Assembly (NCBI GenBank): GCA_947631005.1
Contig: CANRJR010000020.1
Location: 1 to 38,679 of the forward strand
Reading direction: 5' to 3'
Length of the DNA: 38,679 bases
Origin: an uncultured Clostridia bacterium
GTDB lineage: Bacteria; Bacillota; Clostridia; Christensenellales; Borkfalkiaceae
Below are positions 7,450 through 16,742 of the stretch, in pieces; position 1 is the first letter of the stretch, and each line of letters opens with the position of its first letter. The notes beneath the pieces are model-generated. The model searched no databases. It worked only from the letters and a program-made list of their open reading frames with translations, and was not told the origin of the DNA. The position numbers and the translations under genes are program-made.

Positions 7450-8268
7450 ATGGAGACCGACGTTTGCCGCCGCGCGGAGGAATGTCTGCGCAAGCGGTTT
7501 CACAAGAGTATCTTTTCCAAATTCACGCGGGCGATCGTCACCTACGGGCTGGTTCGTCCCAACGACAAGATCGCCGTCTGCATGTCGGGCGGGAAGGATT
7601 CTTTCCTCATGGCGAAGCTCTTTCAGGAGCTCAAACGGCACAACAAATTCCCGTTCGAGCTCGTGTTTCTCGTCATGGACCCCGGGTATCGCGAATCCAA
7701 CCGCGCGCGCATTCTGCAAAACGCCGCCCTGCTCGAAATTCCCGTCACGATGTTCTCTTCGGACATCTTCGAGAGCGTGCAGGGGGTCAAGTCGCCCTGC
7801 TATCTCTGCGCGCGCATGCGCCGTGGGCATCTGTACGCCAAGGCGCAGGAGCTCGGGTGCAACAAGATCGCGCTCGGACACCACTTCGACGACGTGATCG
7901 AGACCATCCTTATGGGGATGCTCTACGGCGGGCAGGTGCAGACGATGATGCCGCGCGTCAGATCCGCCAATTTCGAGGGAATGGAACTCATACGTCCGAT
8001 GTATCTCATCCGCGAAGCGGACGTCATCAAGTGGCGGGACGCCAACGGGCTGGAATTTTTGCGCTGCGCCTGCCGCTTTACCGAGGGGGAGCAGAACGGC
8101 GAGGCGGGCAAGCGGCAAAAGGTGAAAGAGCTCATCCGCACCCTCGCAAAGACAGACCCCGAGATCGAGCAAAATATCTTCAAGAGCGTGGAGAACGTGA
8201 ATCTCGCGACCGTCGTCGCCTACAAGGACCTCGACGGCGTGCGCCGTTCCGTCCTCGACGGGGAGTAA
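7450..8268 (+). CDS. ttcA: TtcA-like PP-loop ATPase (tRNA C32 2-thiolation)
   Basis: By family, TtcA adenylates and thiolates cytidine 32 of certain tRNAs, using an iron-sulfur cluster. The PP-loop SGGKDS is at 46-51. The paired cysteines C117 and C120 (PCYLCARMRRG) match the E. coli TtcA motif CxxCxRxRRG, and GHHFDD follows. A further CAC (C206/C208) supplies the third cluster Cys. The length of 272 residues is near the family's roughly 300. The only plausible start, 7450, has no Shine-Dalgarno sequence and sits at the expected transcription start, so the message may be leaderless. Some clostridial homologues may thiolate other positions, so the exact tRNA target is less sure than the family. 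Confidence 0.85.
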   Translation: METDVCRRAEECLRKRFHKSIFSKFTRAIVTYGLVRPNDKIAVCMSGGKDSFLMAKLFQELKRHNKFPFELVFLVMDPGYRESNRARILQNAALLEIPVTMFSSDIFESVQGVKSPCYLCARMRRGHLYAKAQELGCNKIALGHHFDDVIETILMGMLYGGQVQTMMPRVRSANFEGMELIRPMYLIREADVIKWRDANGLEFLRCACRFTEGEQNGEAGKRQKVKELIRTLAKTDPEIEQNIFKSVENVNLATVVAYKDLDGVRRSVLDGE

Positions 8269-8272
8269 ACAG

Positions 8273-8386
8273 ATGGAACACACATTTCGCGCCGTATTAG
8301 GCTCGTCGCCGCAGGCGGTCTTTTCGGCGGCGGGGCGGGTCAACCTCATCGCCGACGGCTTGATGGAGGAATGGTCCGACCTGTGA
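8273..8386 (+). pseudogene. 37-codon ORF resembling a galactokinase N-terminus
   Basis: This short frame starts four bases after the ttcA-like stop, with GGGGAG six bases before its ATG, and ends before a strong terminator. Its product reads MEHTFRAVLGSSPQAVFSAA then GRVNLI, close to the start of galactokinases (F...G..P..VF.APGRVNLIGEHTDY). It loses the match right where the GEHTDY substrate motif should begin, then stops eight residues on. I infer a galK remnant left by a deletion. A real small protein encoded in the ttcA message is the alternative. Confidence 0.45.
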
Positions 8387-8426
8387 GCGGCAGAGCCGTG
8401 CGGAAATGCCGAAAACGGTCGAAACG

Positions 8427-8450
8427 AAGCGGGGAAACCCCGCTTTTTTC
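8427..8450 (+). terminator. Terminator after the ttcA-like operon
   Basis: AAGCGGGG-AAA-CCCCGCTT followed by a T-run (8444-8449) is a classical intrinsic terminator. Confidence 0.9.
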
Positions 8451-8463
8451 GTGGAATCATAGT

Positions 8464-8523
8464 ATTATGTCAGACATAATAGTGTGCAAACGGATGGAAA
8501 ACGTAAGAAGTATGTCAGACATA
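8464..8523. promoter_or_regulatory. Paired palindromic operator-like sites upstream of parE
   Basis: A 17-bp perfect palindrome ATTATGTCAGACATAAT (8464-8480) and a 13-bp core copy TATGTCAGACATA (8511-8523) have centres 45 bp apart, about four helical turns. Both lie just upstream of the parE -35. I did not see the core elsewhere in the window. The binding protein is unknown. Confidence 0.6.
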
Positions 8524-8558
8524 GTAGTCGGCAAAACCACAAAATGTACGCAAAACAC

Positions 8559-8587
8559 TTGCGGGAAACCGCTATTTATGGTATAAT
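8559..8587 (+). promoter_or_regulatory. parE-parC promoter
   Basis: TTGCGG, 17 bases, then TATAAT with an extended TGG. The leader to the parE ATG is about 28 nt. Confidence 0.75.
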
Positions 8588-8621
8588 GAAACAACTTATT
8601 GACTTTGATTTGAGGTAACGA

Positions 8622-10673
8622 ATGGAAGAACGGCATTACGATGCGAGCGATATCACCATTCTCGAGGGATTGGAAGCGGTGCGCCTGCGTCCCGGCATGT
8701 ACATCGGGTCGACGGGGCCGCGCGGGCTTCATCACATCCTTTGGGAGATCGTCGACAACGCGATCGACGAAGCCGCCAACGGGTTTGCGGACAAGATCGA
8801 CGTGCGCCTTTACAAAGACGGAAGCGTCTCCGTCGAGGACAACGGGCGGGGCATTCCCACCGACATCCACCCCAAGACGAAAGTTTCGGGCGTGCAGGTC
8901 GTATTCACCCAACTGCATGCGGGCGGCAAGTTCGACGAGCACAACTATTCTTTCTCGGGCGGGCTGCACGGCGTGGGCGCGTCGGTTACCAACGCGCTTT
9001 CCAAGTGGCTCAAAGTGCGCGTGTATAACCACGGCTCGACCTATGAGATGTCCTTCCATTCCGCGTACGATCCAAAGAAGAAAAAGTACGAATCGGGCGT
9101 GCCCGACGGTCCGCTCGTCGACACCAAAAAGCGCACCAAGCGGCACGGGACGTTCGTGCATTTCATGCCCGACGACGCCGTGTTCTCGACCACGGAGTTC
9201 CAGCTCGAAACGGTCTCCCGCCGTCTCAACGAGCTCGCCTTCCTCAACAAGGGGCTTTCCATTTCGCTCACCGACGAGCGCATCACCCGCAACGAGTTCG
9301 AGGCGCAGGGCGCGGAGGGGGACGTCCAGCTCGACCTTGCGGGGGCGTCCGAACCCTACTCGGTCGTCTTTCGTTACGACGGCGGCATCGCCGATTTCGT
9401 GCAATACCTCAACGAGGGCAAGACCAAGCTCTATCAGCGTCCGCTCTACTACAAGGCGGAGCGGGACGGGATCCTCGTGGAATTTGCCATTCAGCATTCC
9501 ACCGACTTCACCGAAAGCCTGTTCTCTTACGTCAACAACATTCCCACGCCCGAGGGTGGATTCCACGAAATGGGATTCCGCGGCGGGCTCACGCGCATGC
9601 TCAACGATTACGCGCGGGACAACAAACTTCTCAAAGACAAAGACGCGAATTTCCTCGGCGAGGATTTCCGCGAGGGACTTACGGCGGTGCTCTCCGTTAA
9701 GATGAAGAACGTGCAGTTCGAGGGGCAGACCAAGACCAAGCTCGGCAACCCCGAGGCGCGCGTCCCCGTCGAGAGCTGCGTGGTGGAGGGTCTGCGCGCC
9801 CTCGCCGCCGACCCCAAATACAAGCGCGCCTTTGAAGAGACGGTGAAAAAGGCGCAGGGAGCGGCGCGCGCCCGTCTCGCGGCGCGGCAGGCAAAGGACA
9901 CGGCGCGGGCGAAAAACAGCATCGATTCGCTCACTCTCGTCGGCAAGCTCGCCGCCTGCACGGGCAGGAAAGCCGAGCTCAACGAGCTGTTCATCGTCGA
10001 GGGCGATTCGGCGGGGGGGACGGCGAAGCAGGCGCGCGTGCGGCAGTTCCAATCCATTCTGCCCCTCCGCGGCAAGCCGCTCAACGTCGAAAAGAAGCGG
10101 CTCGAACAGGTGCTCGCCAACGAGGAGATCCGCACGCTAATCTCCGCGCTCGGCACGGGCATCGGGAACGACTTCAATCTCGACAAGCTCAACTATCACA
10201 AGGTCATCATCCTATCGGACGCCGACCAAGACGGTTTCCATATCCGCTGTATTCTGCTCACGTTCTTTTTCCGTTACATGCGCGAGCTCGTCTCGGCGGG
10301 GCACGTCTATATCGGAATGCCGCCTTTATATAAGGTATATAAGCCGAACGGCGTCGAGGAGTACGCCTACGACGACAACGAGTTGCAGGCGAAGATCGAC
10401 AAGGTGGGGCGCGGTTATCTCATCCAACGCTACAAGGGGCTCGGCGAGATGAGCGCGGACCAGCTCTGGAAAACGACGATGGACCCCGTGCGGCGCAACC
10501 TCACGCAGGTCACCGTGGAGGACGCGGTGGAGGCGGAGGAGATGATCGCCAAACTCATGGGCGACAGAGTGGAGGGGCGCAAGGAGTTTTTGAGCCGCTA
10601 CGCCAATTTCAATAAGACGGACGCGTTTATGGCGCGCGTGCAGAAGAAGGAGTCGGACGATGAAGAAGCATGA
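8622..10673 (+). CDS. parE: Type IIA topoisomerase B subunit (topoisomerase IV ParE-like)
   Basis: This is the ATPase subunit of a type II topoisomerase that would decatenate or relax chromosomal DNA with the following gene product. The GHKL domain begins at [17 protein letters not shown], with [10 protein letters not shown] and EDNGRGIP (ATP-lid and Mg contacts) and HAGGKF...SGGLHGVG. The TOPRIM domain shows EGDSAGG with E460 and the metal pair D533-x-D535 (DADQDG), and the C-terminus has YKGLGEM. The length of 683 residues lacks the insert of proteobacterial GyrB. The [10 protein letters not shown] stretch favours ParE over GyrB, but the split is not certain without a tree. The stop codon lies 14 bases inside parC. 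Confidence 0.9.
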   Translation: MEERHYDASDITILEGLEAVRLRPGMYIGSTGPRGLHHILWEIVDNAIDEAANGFADKIDVRLYKDGSVSVEDNGRGIPTDIHPKTKVSGVQVVFTQLHAGGKFDEHNYSFSGGLHGVGASVTNALSKWLKVRVYNHGSTYEMSFHSAYDPKKKKYESGVPDGPLVDTKKRTKRHGTFVHFMPDDAVFSTTEFQLETVSRRLNELAFLNKGLSISLTDERITRNEFEAQGAEGDVQLDLAGASEPYSVVFRYDGGIADFVQYLNEGKTKLYQRPLYYKAERDGILVEFAIQHSTDFTESLFSYVNNIPTPEGGFHEMGFRGGLTRMLNDYARDNKLLKDKDANFLGEDFREGLTAVLSVKMKNVQFEGQTKTKLGNPEARVPVESCVVEGLRALAADPKYKRAFEETVKKAQGAARARLAARQAKDTARAKNSIDSLTLVGKLAACTGRKAELNELFIVEGDSAGGTAKQARVRQFQSILPLRGKPLNVEKKRLEQVLANEEIRTLISALGTGIGNDFNLDKLNYHKVIILSDADQDGFHIRCILLTFFFRYMRELVSAGHVYIGMPPLYKVYKPNGVEEYAYDDNELQAKIDKVGRGYLIQRYKGLGEMSADQLWKTTMDPVRRNLTQVTVEDAVEAEEMIAKLMGDRVEGRKEFLSRYANFNKTDAFMARVQKKESDDEEA

Positions 10674-13086
10674 AGTTCAAGTAAAGCCGCAGGGGAATCT
10701 CTTTGTCGTCCCGCTCGAAGAGGTGCTTCCCCAATCCATGCTTCCGTATGCGGAATTCGTCATCATGGACCGCGCCCTGCCCCGCGTCGAGGACGGGCTC
10801 AAACCCGTCCAGCGCAGGATCTTATACACCATGTTCGAAATGGGGCTCACCCCCGATAAGCCGCACAAGAAGTCGGCGCGCATCGTCGGCGACTGCATGG
10901 GCAAATATCACCCGCACGGCGACAGCTCGGTGTATGACGCGATGGTGCGTATGGCGCAGGATTTCAGCATGGGGCGCACGCTCGTCAACGGGCACGGCAA
11001 TTTCGGCTCGGTCGACGGCGACCCCGCCGCCGCCATGCGCTATACCGAGGCGCGGCTCGAACCGCTCGCGCTCGAATTGTTGCGCGACCTCGACAAAAAC
11101 ACCGTCCCGTTCTCGCTCAATTTCGATGATTCGCTCAAAGAACCCGACATGCTGCCCGGGCGGTTTCCCAACCTGCTCGTCAACGGGGCGTCGGGGATCG
11201 CCGTGGGGCTCGCCACCAACATCCCGCCGCACAACCTCTCCGAGGTCATCGACGGCGTGGTCGCCTACATCGACAAGCCTTCGATCAAACTTCCCGAGCT
11301 CATGAAATACATTCCCGCGCCCGACTTCCCGACGGGCGGCTACCTCATTCCGAACGAGCTCGAAGAGGCGTACCGCTCGGGCAAGGGGCGCATCACCCTC
11401 CGCGCCCGCACGCGGATCGAGGAGGGGGACGGCGAGAAGAAGCTCATCGTGTTCACCGAACTTCCCTATCAGGTGAACAAATCCGCGCTTCTGCGCAAGA
11501 TCGCCGATCTTCGGGAGGAGAAGAAAGAGGAGTTCGCCTGCGTCACCCGCATCACCGACGAGAGCGACCGGAGCGGCATGCGCGCGGTCATCGAAGTCAA
11601 GGGCGACGCCGATATCCCCCGACTTTTGAAGTCGCTCTATAAAAATACCGACCTCGAAATTTCGTTCGGGATCAATATGGTCGCGATCGCGGGCGGCAAA
11701 CCCCGCCAGATGGGGCTCTTGGAGATCGTCACATACTACGCCAATTACCAGCGGGAGGTTGTGCTCCGCCGCTGCAAATTCGACCTCGCACAGGCGAAAG
11801 AGCGTTGCCATATCCTCGAGGGGCTCATCATCGCCGTCCGCAATATCGACGAGGTGATCCGCATCATCAAGGGCGCGGATTCCACCGCCGACGCGCGCGA
11901 AAAACTCAAACAGCGGTTCGACCTCTCCGACCGTCAGGCGCAAGCCATTCTCGATCTGCGTCTCGCCCGCCTCACCAAGCTCGAAGTGTTCAAGCTCGAA
12001 GAGGAGCTCAAAGGCTTGCGGGAGGAGATCGCGCGGCTCACCGAGATCGTCGGGAGCAAGCAACTGCAATTCGGCGTGGTCAAAAAGGAACTGCGCGAGA
12101 TCCAGAAAAAGTATCCCGCGCCCCGCCGCACGGCGGTCTGGACGGACGGAGAACCCGAGCTCGAGCGCGCCGACATCCGCTCGCCCGGCGTGCCCGCCCT
12201 CCTCGTCGTCACCGCCGACGGCAAGCTCAAAACAGTTCCCGAACAGAACTTCGACCGCTCGGATAAGAACGTCGGGGCACAGTCCCGCCGCTCGTCCGTC
12301 ATCGTAAAGAGCGCGTCCGTCCTCTCCGACGGAGTGGCGTTGGTGTTCTCCGACCGCGGGAATTGCTACCGCCTGCCCGTCCAAGAGACGGTAAAGAAGT
12401 TCTCGGAGGGCGGCTATGCCCTTTCCGACCTCTTCGACGAGGCGGTGAAAGGGGAAAAACCCGTCGCCGTGTTCGCCGAACAGCAGGAGGGCAACGCGCT
12501 GTTCGTCACCAAAAACGGCATGCTCAAATGCACGGCATGGCAGGAGTACGGGGTGACGAAAGAGCGGTTTCAGGCGATCAAGCTCGCCGACGGCGACGCG
12601 CTTCTCACCGTCGAAACGGACGAGGAGGGGGAGGACGAAACGGTGTTCTTCGTCACGCGCGGGGGATTCTGCCTCAACGCGAAAAAGGAGATCCCCACGC
12701 AGGGAAGAGTGTCGCAGGGGGTCAAGGGCATCAACCTCAAAGAGGGGGACGAGGTGCTCTTCGCCACCCAGATCGACGGCGCGGGCGAGATCGTGCTCGC
12801 CACCTCGGAGAACCGCTTCAAACGCGTCATCACCGCCAAGATCGACCCGCTCGCCCGAAATTGCCGCGGCGTGCGCATCCTCGACAGCAAGGCGGGCAGC
12901 GTCATCTTCGCCGACTATGTGACCGAACCGTATATGCTGGCGATCGTCACCGACGACGGCATGGCGGAGATCGCCACCGAGGACGTCGCGATCGAGGAGA
13001 CCAACACGCGCGGGAAACCCGTAAAGGGCGCAACGTGGAAAGCCAAAGAAGTCTACGCCATGAAATATTTGCGCTATGAGGAATAA
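10660..13086 (+). CDS. parC: Type IIA topoisomerase A subunit (topoisomerase IV ParC-like)
   Basis: This is the DNA-cleaving subunit partnered with ParE. The catalytic Tyr is Y128 ([11 protein letters not shown]). The winged-helix segment [13 protein letters not shown] keeps S89 and D93, the Ser and Asp that anchor fluoroquinolones through a water-metal bridge, so there is no sign of target resistance. The coiled-coil tower spans about 360-480. The C-terminal pinwheel (500-800) has about six blades with patterns like [10 protein letters not shown] and VTRGGFCLN. No canonical GyrA box (QRRGGKG) is seen; the equivalent spot reads AQSRRSS, which supports ParC rather than GyrA. AAGGAG within parE precedes the ATG, and the 14-base overlap suggests translational coupling. 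Confidence 0.9.
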   Translation: MKKHEVQVKPQGNLFVVPLEEVLPQSMLPYAEFVIMDRALPRVEDGLKPVQRRILYTMFEMGLTPDKPHKKSARIVGDCMGKYHPHGDSSVYDAMVRMAQDFSMGRTLVNGHGNFGSVDGDPAAAMRYTEARLEPLALELLRDLDKNTVPFSLNFDDSLKEPDMLPGRFPNLLVNGASGIAVGLATNIPPHNLSEVIDGVVAYIDKPSIKLPELMKYIPAPDFPTGGYLIPNELEEAYRSGKGRITLRARTRIEEGDGEKKLIVFTELPYQVNKSALLRKIADLREEKKEEFACVTRITDESDRSGMRAVIEVKGDADIPRLLKSLYKNTDLEISFGINMVAIAGGKPRQMGLLEIVTYYANYQREVVLRRCKFDLAQAKERCHILEGLIIAVRNIDEVIRIIKGADSTADAREKLKQRFDLSDRQAQAILDLRLARLTKLEVFKLEEELKGLREEIARLTEIVGSKQLQFGVVKKELREIQKKYPAPRRTAVWTDGEPELERADIRSPGVPALLVVTADGKLKTVPEQNFDRSDKNVGAQSRRSSVIVKSASVLSDGVALVFSDRGNCYRLPVQETVKKFSEGGYALSDLFDEAVKGEKPVAVFAEQQEGNALFVTKNGMLKCTAWQEYGVTKERFQAIKLADGDALLTVETDEEGEDETVFFVTRGGFCLNAKKEIPTQGRVSQGVKGINLKEGDEVLFATQIDGAGEIVLATSENRFKRVITAKIDPLARNCRGVRILDSKAGSVIFADYVTEPYMLAIVTDDGMAEIATEDVAIEETNTRGKPVKGATWKAKEVYAMKYLRYEE

Positions 13087-13108
13087 AGAATGATATAAGA
13101 GAAGCGGC

Positions 13109-13557
13109 GCGCGGAAAAATCCCCTTGGTCGTTGATTCGGCTTATATTATAATGCGGGAGATTTCTCCACGCACTCACTACGTTCGTTTGGTCGAAATGA
13201 CATATTGGAGAACGGCTTGGTACTTCGCCCTACGGGCTCGTGCCGCCCTTGGTCTACAAATAGAAGCCGCGGGCGGGGCGAAATGACATCATTGGAATGC
13301 CGCTTCGCTTCTAAATTGTCAGGTTGAGTTACAAAAAGTTTCTTATATTGTCATTTTGAGCGGAGGCGAGCGAAGCGAACCGAAGTCGAAAAATCCCCTT
13401 GGTCGTTGATGAGGCTTATAAAACGCGTCGCGTTGCGACGAGCGGGAGATTTCTCGACGCGCTCGTTTCACTCGCTTGCTCGAAATGACAAATTAGAAGC
13501 AGCTTGGTACTTCGCCGCTTCGCTCTGAATGACAATTATCGGAACGCCTGTTTGTTT
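13109..13557. repeat. Cluster of mosaic interspersed repeats
   Basis: This gene-free stretch is built from shuffled pieces of the family. AAAAATCCCCTTGGTCGTTG occurs twice (near 13115 and 13391). The right half-element GGGAGATTTCTCCACGCACT ending TCGAAATGACA occupies 13154-13202. A 48-bp unit at 13241-13288 matches 28464-28511 at 47 positions. Further GTCATTTTGAG and CGAAATGACA ends follow. No convincing gene is present. Confidence 0.8.
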
Positions 13558-13583
13558 TCAAAGCGTACATTGTGAATGATAAG

Positions 13584-13624
13584 GGCACGCGCCCCTGCAC
13601 CGTTTCGGTGCAGGGGCGCGTGCC
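13584..13624. terminator. Very strong bidirectional hairpin before radA
   Basis: A 19-bp perfect stem GGCACGCGCCCCTGCACCG, a TTT loop and the exact complement. It lies 90 bases beyond the radA stop and could insulate both neighbours. There is no long T-run. Confidence 0.55.
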
Positions 13625-13714
13625 GTATTCCTTATTTTATTTCCAACTTTATCATCAAAAGATCGTTTGGAAAAGTCCTTTGTCAATTAAAAACGTTTTT
13701 GAAAAAGTCATTTG

Positions 13715-15067
13715 TCAGGTGAAGAGCGTTTTGGCGAGTTGGGAGACGAACGTGACGGGGACGAGTTCGATCTTGTCTTTGAATTTCTCGCACACTTTGC
13801 AGTTTTTGGCGGGCAAAATGACCCGCTTGAAGCCCATTTTGATACATTCGTTGACGCGCTTATCGGCGTAGCCGACGCCGCGCACCTCGCCTGTGAGCCC
13901 GACTTCGCCGAACACCGCGGTATAGCGGTCGACCGCGGTCATGCGTTCTGCGGAGAGGAGGGCGGCGCAGACGGCGAGATCGGCACTCGGTTCGGCGAGT
14001 TTGATGCCGCCCATCGCGTTGAGGTAGATATCCTCGCCGCCGAGGGCGAGCCCGCACCGTTTTTCGAGCACGGCGATGAGCACGACGAGGCGGTTGAAGT
14101 CGATGCCTAGGCTCATGCGGCGGGGCAGACCGTACGCCGTCTTGGTCATGAGCGTTTGCAGTTCCACCATCATACAGCGGTTGCCCGTTTCGCTGGGAGT
14201 GACGACCGCGCCCGCCGCCACGCCGCGGGAATCGGAGAGGAAGAGGGAGGAATAGTCCGAAACGCCGACGATGCCCTCGCCCGTCATCTCGAATACGCCG
14301 ACCTCCTGCACCGAGCCGAAGCGGTTTTTCACGGCGCGCAGAATTTTGAAATTTTCCGTCCGTTCGCCCTCGAAGTAGAGCACGGCGTCCACGATATGTT
14401 CGAGCACTTTCGGACCTGCGAGCGTGCCCTCTTTGGTGACGTGTCCGATGAGGAAGAAGGTGATCCCGCGCGACTTCGCGATGCGCATGAGTTTACTTGC
14501 GCATTCGCGCACCTGTCCCACGCTTCCCGCCGCAGAGGACAGCGCGCCCGTGTACACCGCCTGAATGGAGTCGACGATGACGTATTCCGCACCGAGAAAC
14601 GCCTCTTCGGCGGCGTCGAGGTCGGTCTCGTTGAGCAAAAGCAGCTCGTCCGAGTTCACGCCCAGCCGCTCGCAACGCAGTTTGACCTGCGAACAGCTCT
14701 CCTCGGCGCAGAGGTAGAGCACGCGGTGTTCTTTGGCAAGGTGCGCCGCCATCTGCGTGAGCAGGGTCGACTTTCCCACCCCGGGGTCGCCGCCCACGAG
14801 CACGAGCGAGCCGCGCACGATGCCGCCGCCGAGCACCACGTCGAGCTCCTTGTTTCCGCTCGAAACGCGCTCATATGTTTCGTATTTCACCTGCGAGAGG
14901 GGGATCGCCCGCGCGGGCGCGGCGTGGGGGGACGCGCTCTTTACGGGCGGGGGCGCGACCTCTTCGACGAGGGAATTATACGTGCCGCACCCGAGGCATC
15001 TTCCCAGCCATTTGGGGGAGGAATAGCCGCATTGCGTGCAGACGAATCTTGTAGTGGGTTTTGCCAT
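13715..15067 (-). CDS. radA: DNA repair protein RadA
   Basis: RadA is a RecA-like hexameric branch-migration ATPase that processes recombination intermediates. The N-terminal zinc finger uses C10, C13, C24 and C27. Walker A is GGDPGVGKST (92-101), the RadA-specific KNRFG is at 247-251, and the C-terminal third is the Lon-protease-like domain (from about 270; NAMGGIKLAEPSADLA). The length of 450 residues is typical. Its AAGGAG overlaps the ispDF stop codon and the gap is nine bases, so it is the last gene of the rqcP-ispDF-radA operon. In many Firmicutes radA also lies near ispD/ispF genes, so the order fits the phylum. Confidence 0.97.
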   Translation of the reverse strand: MAKPTTRFVCTQCGYSSPKWLGRCLGCGTYNSLVEEVAPPPVKSASPHAAPARAIPLSQVKYETYERVSSGNKELDVVLGGGIVRGSLVLVGGDPGVGKSTLLTQMAAHLAKEHRVLYLCAEESCSQVKLRCERLGVNSDELLLLNETDLDAAEEAFLGAEYVIVDSIQAVYTGALSSAAGSVGQVRECASKLMRIAKSRGITFFLIGHVTKEGTLAGPKVLEHIVDAVLYFEGERTENFKILRAVKNRFGSVQEVGVFEMTGEGIVGVSDYSSLFLSDSRGVAAGAVVTPSETGNRCMMVELQTLMTKTAYGLPRRMSLGIDFNRLVVLIAVLEKRCGLALGGEDIYLNAMGGIKLAEPSADLAVCAALLSAERMTAVDRYTAVFGEVGLTGEVRGVGYADKRVNECIKMGFKRVILPAKNCKVCEKFKDKIELVPVTFVSQLAKTLFT

Positions 15068-15076
15068 ACGATCTCC

Positions 15077-16198
15077 TTAATCCAAGAGGACGAAGGCGTA
15101 AGCGGTGATCCCCTTGCCTTCGCCGATGTAGCCGAGTTTTTCGTTTGTGCCCGCGGCGACTGCCACCGCTTCGCACCCGAGCGCGTGCTTCAAACTGTCT
15201 GTGATCTGCCCGATGTAGGGGGAGAGGCGGGGCTGTTCGGCGAGGATGGAGATGCTCGCGTTCCGCACCGTAAATCCCTCCTCCCGCACGATCTCCATCA
15301 CCCGTCCGAGCAGTTTCATGCTGTCCGCGCCGAGATAGGCGGGGTCGCTGTCGGGGAAATACCACCCGATGTCCCGCTTGCCCGCGGCGGAAAGCAGCGC
15401 GTCCATGAGGGCGTGGACGGCGACGTCGCCGTCGCTGTGCGCTTTTATGGCGTGGTTAGAGGGGATCGCGATCCCCCCGAGCACGATATAGTTGAGATTG
15501 AGCCGCGCGATCCCGCGGCTGTATTCGGGCGGAATGTCGAAAGCGTGCGTGTCTACGCCGAACCCCACCCGCGACGCGCCGAAGTCGGAGGGATAGGTGA
15601 GCTTGCGGTTTTGCACGTCCCCCGCGCAGAGACGGGGCTGGGCGACGTACGCCGCATATACGCCGCTGTCGTCGGTGAAGCCGCGCCTCCCGTCCGCCGC
15701 CGCGCGTTCGTACGCAAAGCGCAGATCGTCCGTGCGGAATCCCTGCGGCGTTTGCAGGGCGTAGAGCGATTCGCGGGGCGGGATCTCGGTCGCCAGCCCG
15801 TCTTCGGCGCGCGCCACCGTATCCGAAACGGGCACGGCGGCGATCCCGCTTCCGTACGTTTTCACGCTTTGGATACAGGCGTCGATACAGGCGCGGGAGA
15901 CAAAGGGGCGCGCCGCGTCGTGGACGAGCACGATCTCTCCCTTTGCTTCGCGGAGGGCGGAATACACGCTTTCGAAGCGGGTCCCGCCGCCGCGCACCGT
16001 GCGCGCGTTGGGGGGGAGGAGGGGCAAAATGCGCGCCTCGTCCTCTTCGCGGCAGGCGACGAGGATCTCGTCGCAAAAGGAGAACGCCGAGAGGGAATGG
16101 CAGAGGACGGGCATGCCGTGAAGTTCGCGCAGGACTTTGTTCACGGGCTGTTTCGCACGGCTGCCGCTTCCCGCGGCGCAGAGGATGACGCTGATCAT
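15077..16198 (-). CDS. ispDF: Bifunctional IspD/IspF of the MEP isoprenoid pathway
   Basis: One 373-residue chain carries two non-consecutive steps of isopentenyl diphosphate synthesis. Residues 1-208 are MEP cytidylyltransferase (IspD): the nucleotide loop CAAGSGSR (7-14), VHDAARPFV (92-100) and the QTPQGF motif near 149-154. Residues 209-373 are the cyclodiphosphate synthase (IspF): metal ligands D216, H218 and H262 (GVDTHAF; HSDGDVAVHAL), DIGWYFPDSD, and GTNEKLGYIGEGKGI near the end. The fusion joins enzymes that in many bacteria are separate. The start overlaps the rqcP stop as ATGA, with GGAGG inside rqcP. Confidence 0.96.
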   Translation of the reverse strand: MISVILCAAGSGSRAKQPVNKVLRELHGMPVLCHSLSAFSFCDEILVACREEDEARILPLLPPNARTVRGGGTRFESVYSALREAKGEIVLVHDAARPFVSRACIDACIQSVKTYGSGIAAVPVSDTVARAEDGLATEIPPRESLYALQTPQGFRTDDLRFAYERAAADGRRGFTDDSGVYAAYVAQPRLCAGDVQNRKLTYPSDFGASRVGFGVDTHAFDIPPEYSRGIARLNLNYIVLGGIAIPSNHAIKAHSDGDVAVHALMDALLSAAGKRDIGWYFPDSDPAYLGADSMKLLGRVMEIVREEGFTVRNASISILAEQPRLSPYIGQITDSLKHALGCEAVAVAAGTNEKLGYIGEGKGITAYAFVLLD

Positions 16199-16449
16199 GC
16201 CTGTTCCTCCGTAAGGATCTCGTAGAGGGAGGGGGCGTCGTCCTTTTTGACCGTTTCGCGGATCTCTTTCACGCGGAAGCGGAGAACGCCCGAGACGAAG
16301 GCGATCTCCACGACGTCGCCCGCTTTGACGCGGTAGGAGGGCTTGACCTCCCTGCCGTTGACGGATACTTTTCCCGCGCTTGCCGCTTCTTGCGCGACGG
16401 AGCGGCGTTTCAGGATGCGGGACACTTTCAAAAATTTATCGATTCTCAT
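16195..16449 (-). CDS. rqcP: RqcP-like S4-domain RNA-binding protein
   Basis: This 84-residue protein is nearly colinear with Bacillus RqcP (YabO), which stabilises tRNA on obstructed 50S subunits during RqcH-driven poly-alanine tailing. The S4 fold fills 1-60 (MRIDKFLKVSRILKRRSVAQ then VSVNGREVKPSYRVKAGD). The tail KKDDAPSLYEIL also matches. The start at 16449 is chosen because the family begins exactly at MRIDKFLK; a longer open frame upstream is not supported. No clear Shine-Dalgarno precedes it, only an A-rich run. It leads the operon with ispDF and radA. Hsp15-like S4 proteins are the alternative family. Confidence 0.85.
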   Translation of the reverse strand: MRIDKFLKVSRILKRRSVAQEAASAGKVSVNGREVKPSYRVKAGDVVEIAFVSGVLRFRVKEIRETVKKDDAPSLYEILTEEQA

Positions 16450-16498
16450 CTTTTTTTGCCGAAAGAGCGAAAAAAATTTTTTTGCGGGCGAAAAGCGG

Positions 16499-16527
16499 TT
16501 GACATCTTTTGGAAGCAGAGGTATAAT
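16499..16527 (+). promoter_or_regulatory. rpoBC promoter, full consensus
   Basis: TTGACA, exactly 17 bases, then TATAAT. The start of transcription is expected near 16534, giving a leader of about 209 nt before rpoB. Confidence 0.85.
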
Positions 16528-16533
16528 ACCATA

Positions 16534-16742
16534 CTGTATCATTATGTTTAGAATGCGCCTTTGTGCGGTTTTTGCCGATTTTTTCGGCAAGACCGCCCCG
16601 TCCGCTTTCCCCATTATAGCGCAAAATGCGGCGGTTGTAAAGGGGGACGGGCAAAGAAAATTCGGACATTTCGATTTTTATCGATGAAAAGATATACTCG
16701 GTAGATCGCCAAATGATAACAAATCAGAAAGGAGTTATTTGG
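16534..16742 (+). other. Structured rpoB leader
   Basis: The leader can fold into a hairpin at 16565-16596 (GCGGT/ACCGC outer, TTGCCGA/TCGGCAA inner stem). A second pairing joins CCCGTCC (16597-16603) with GGACGGG (16645-16651). It also contains the antisense promoter of the rqcP operon. AAAGGAG near 16728-16734 sets the rpoB start. An attenuation role is possible but not shown. Confidence 0.45.
16613..16641 (-). promoter_or_regulatory. rqcP-ispDF-radA promoter, facing the rpoB promoter
   Basis: On the minus strand TTTACA and TATAAT are 17 bases apart. The start would be near 16606, so the first 70 or so bases are antisense to the rpoB leader. Confidence 0.7.

Noticed and set aside
14156..16225. 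A 689-residue plus-strand open frame across radA and ispDF
   Set aside because: It is antisense to two genes with complete family motifs, and is rich in Arg, His and Ala as expected for a shadow frame.
16693..16698. Second rpoB promoter with TATACT
   Set aside because: No acceptable -35 lies 16-18 bases upstream.
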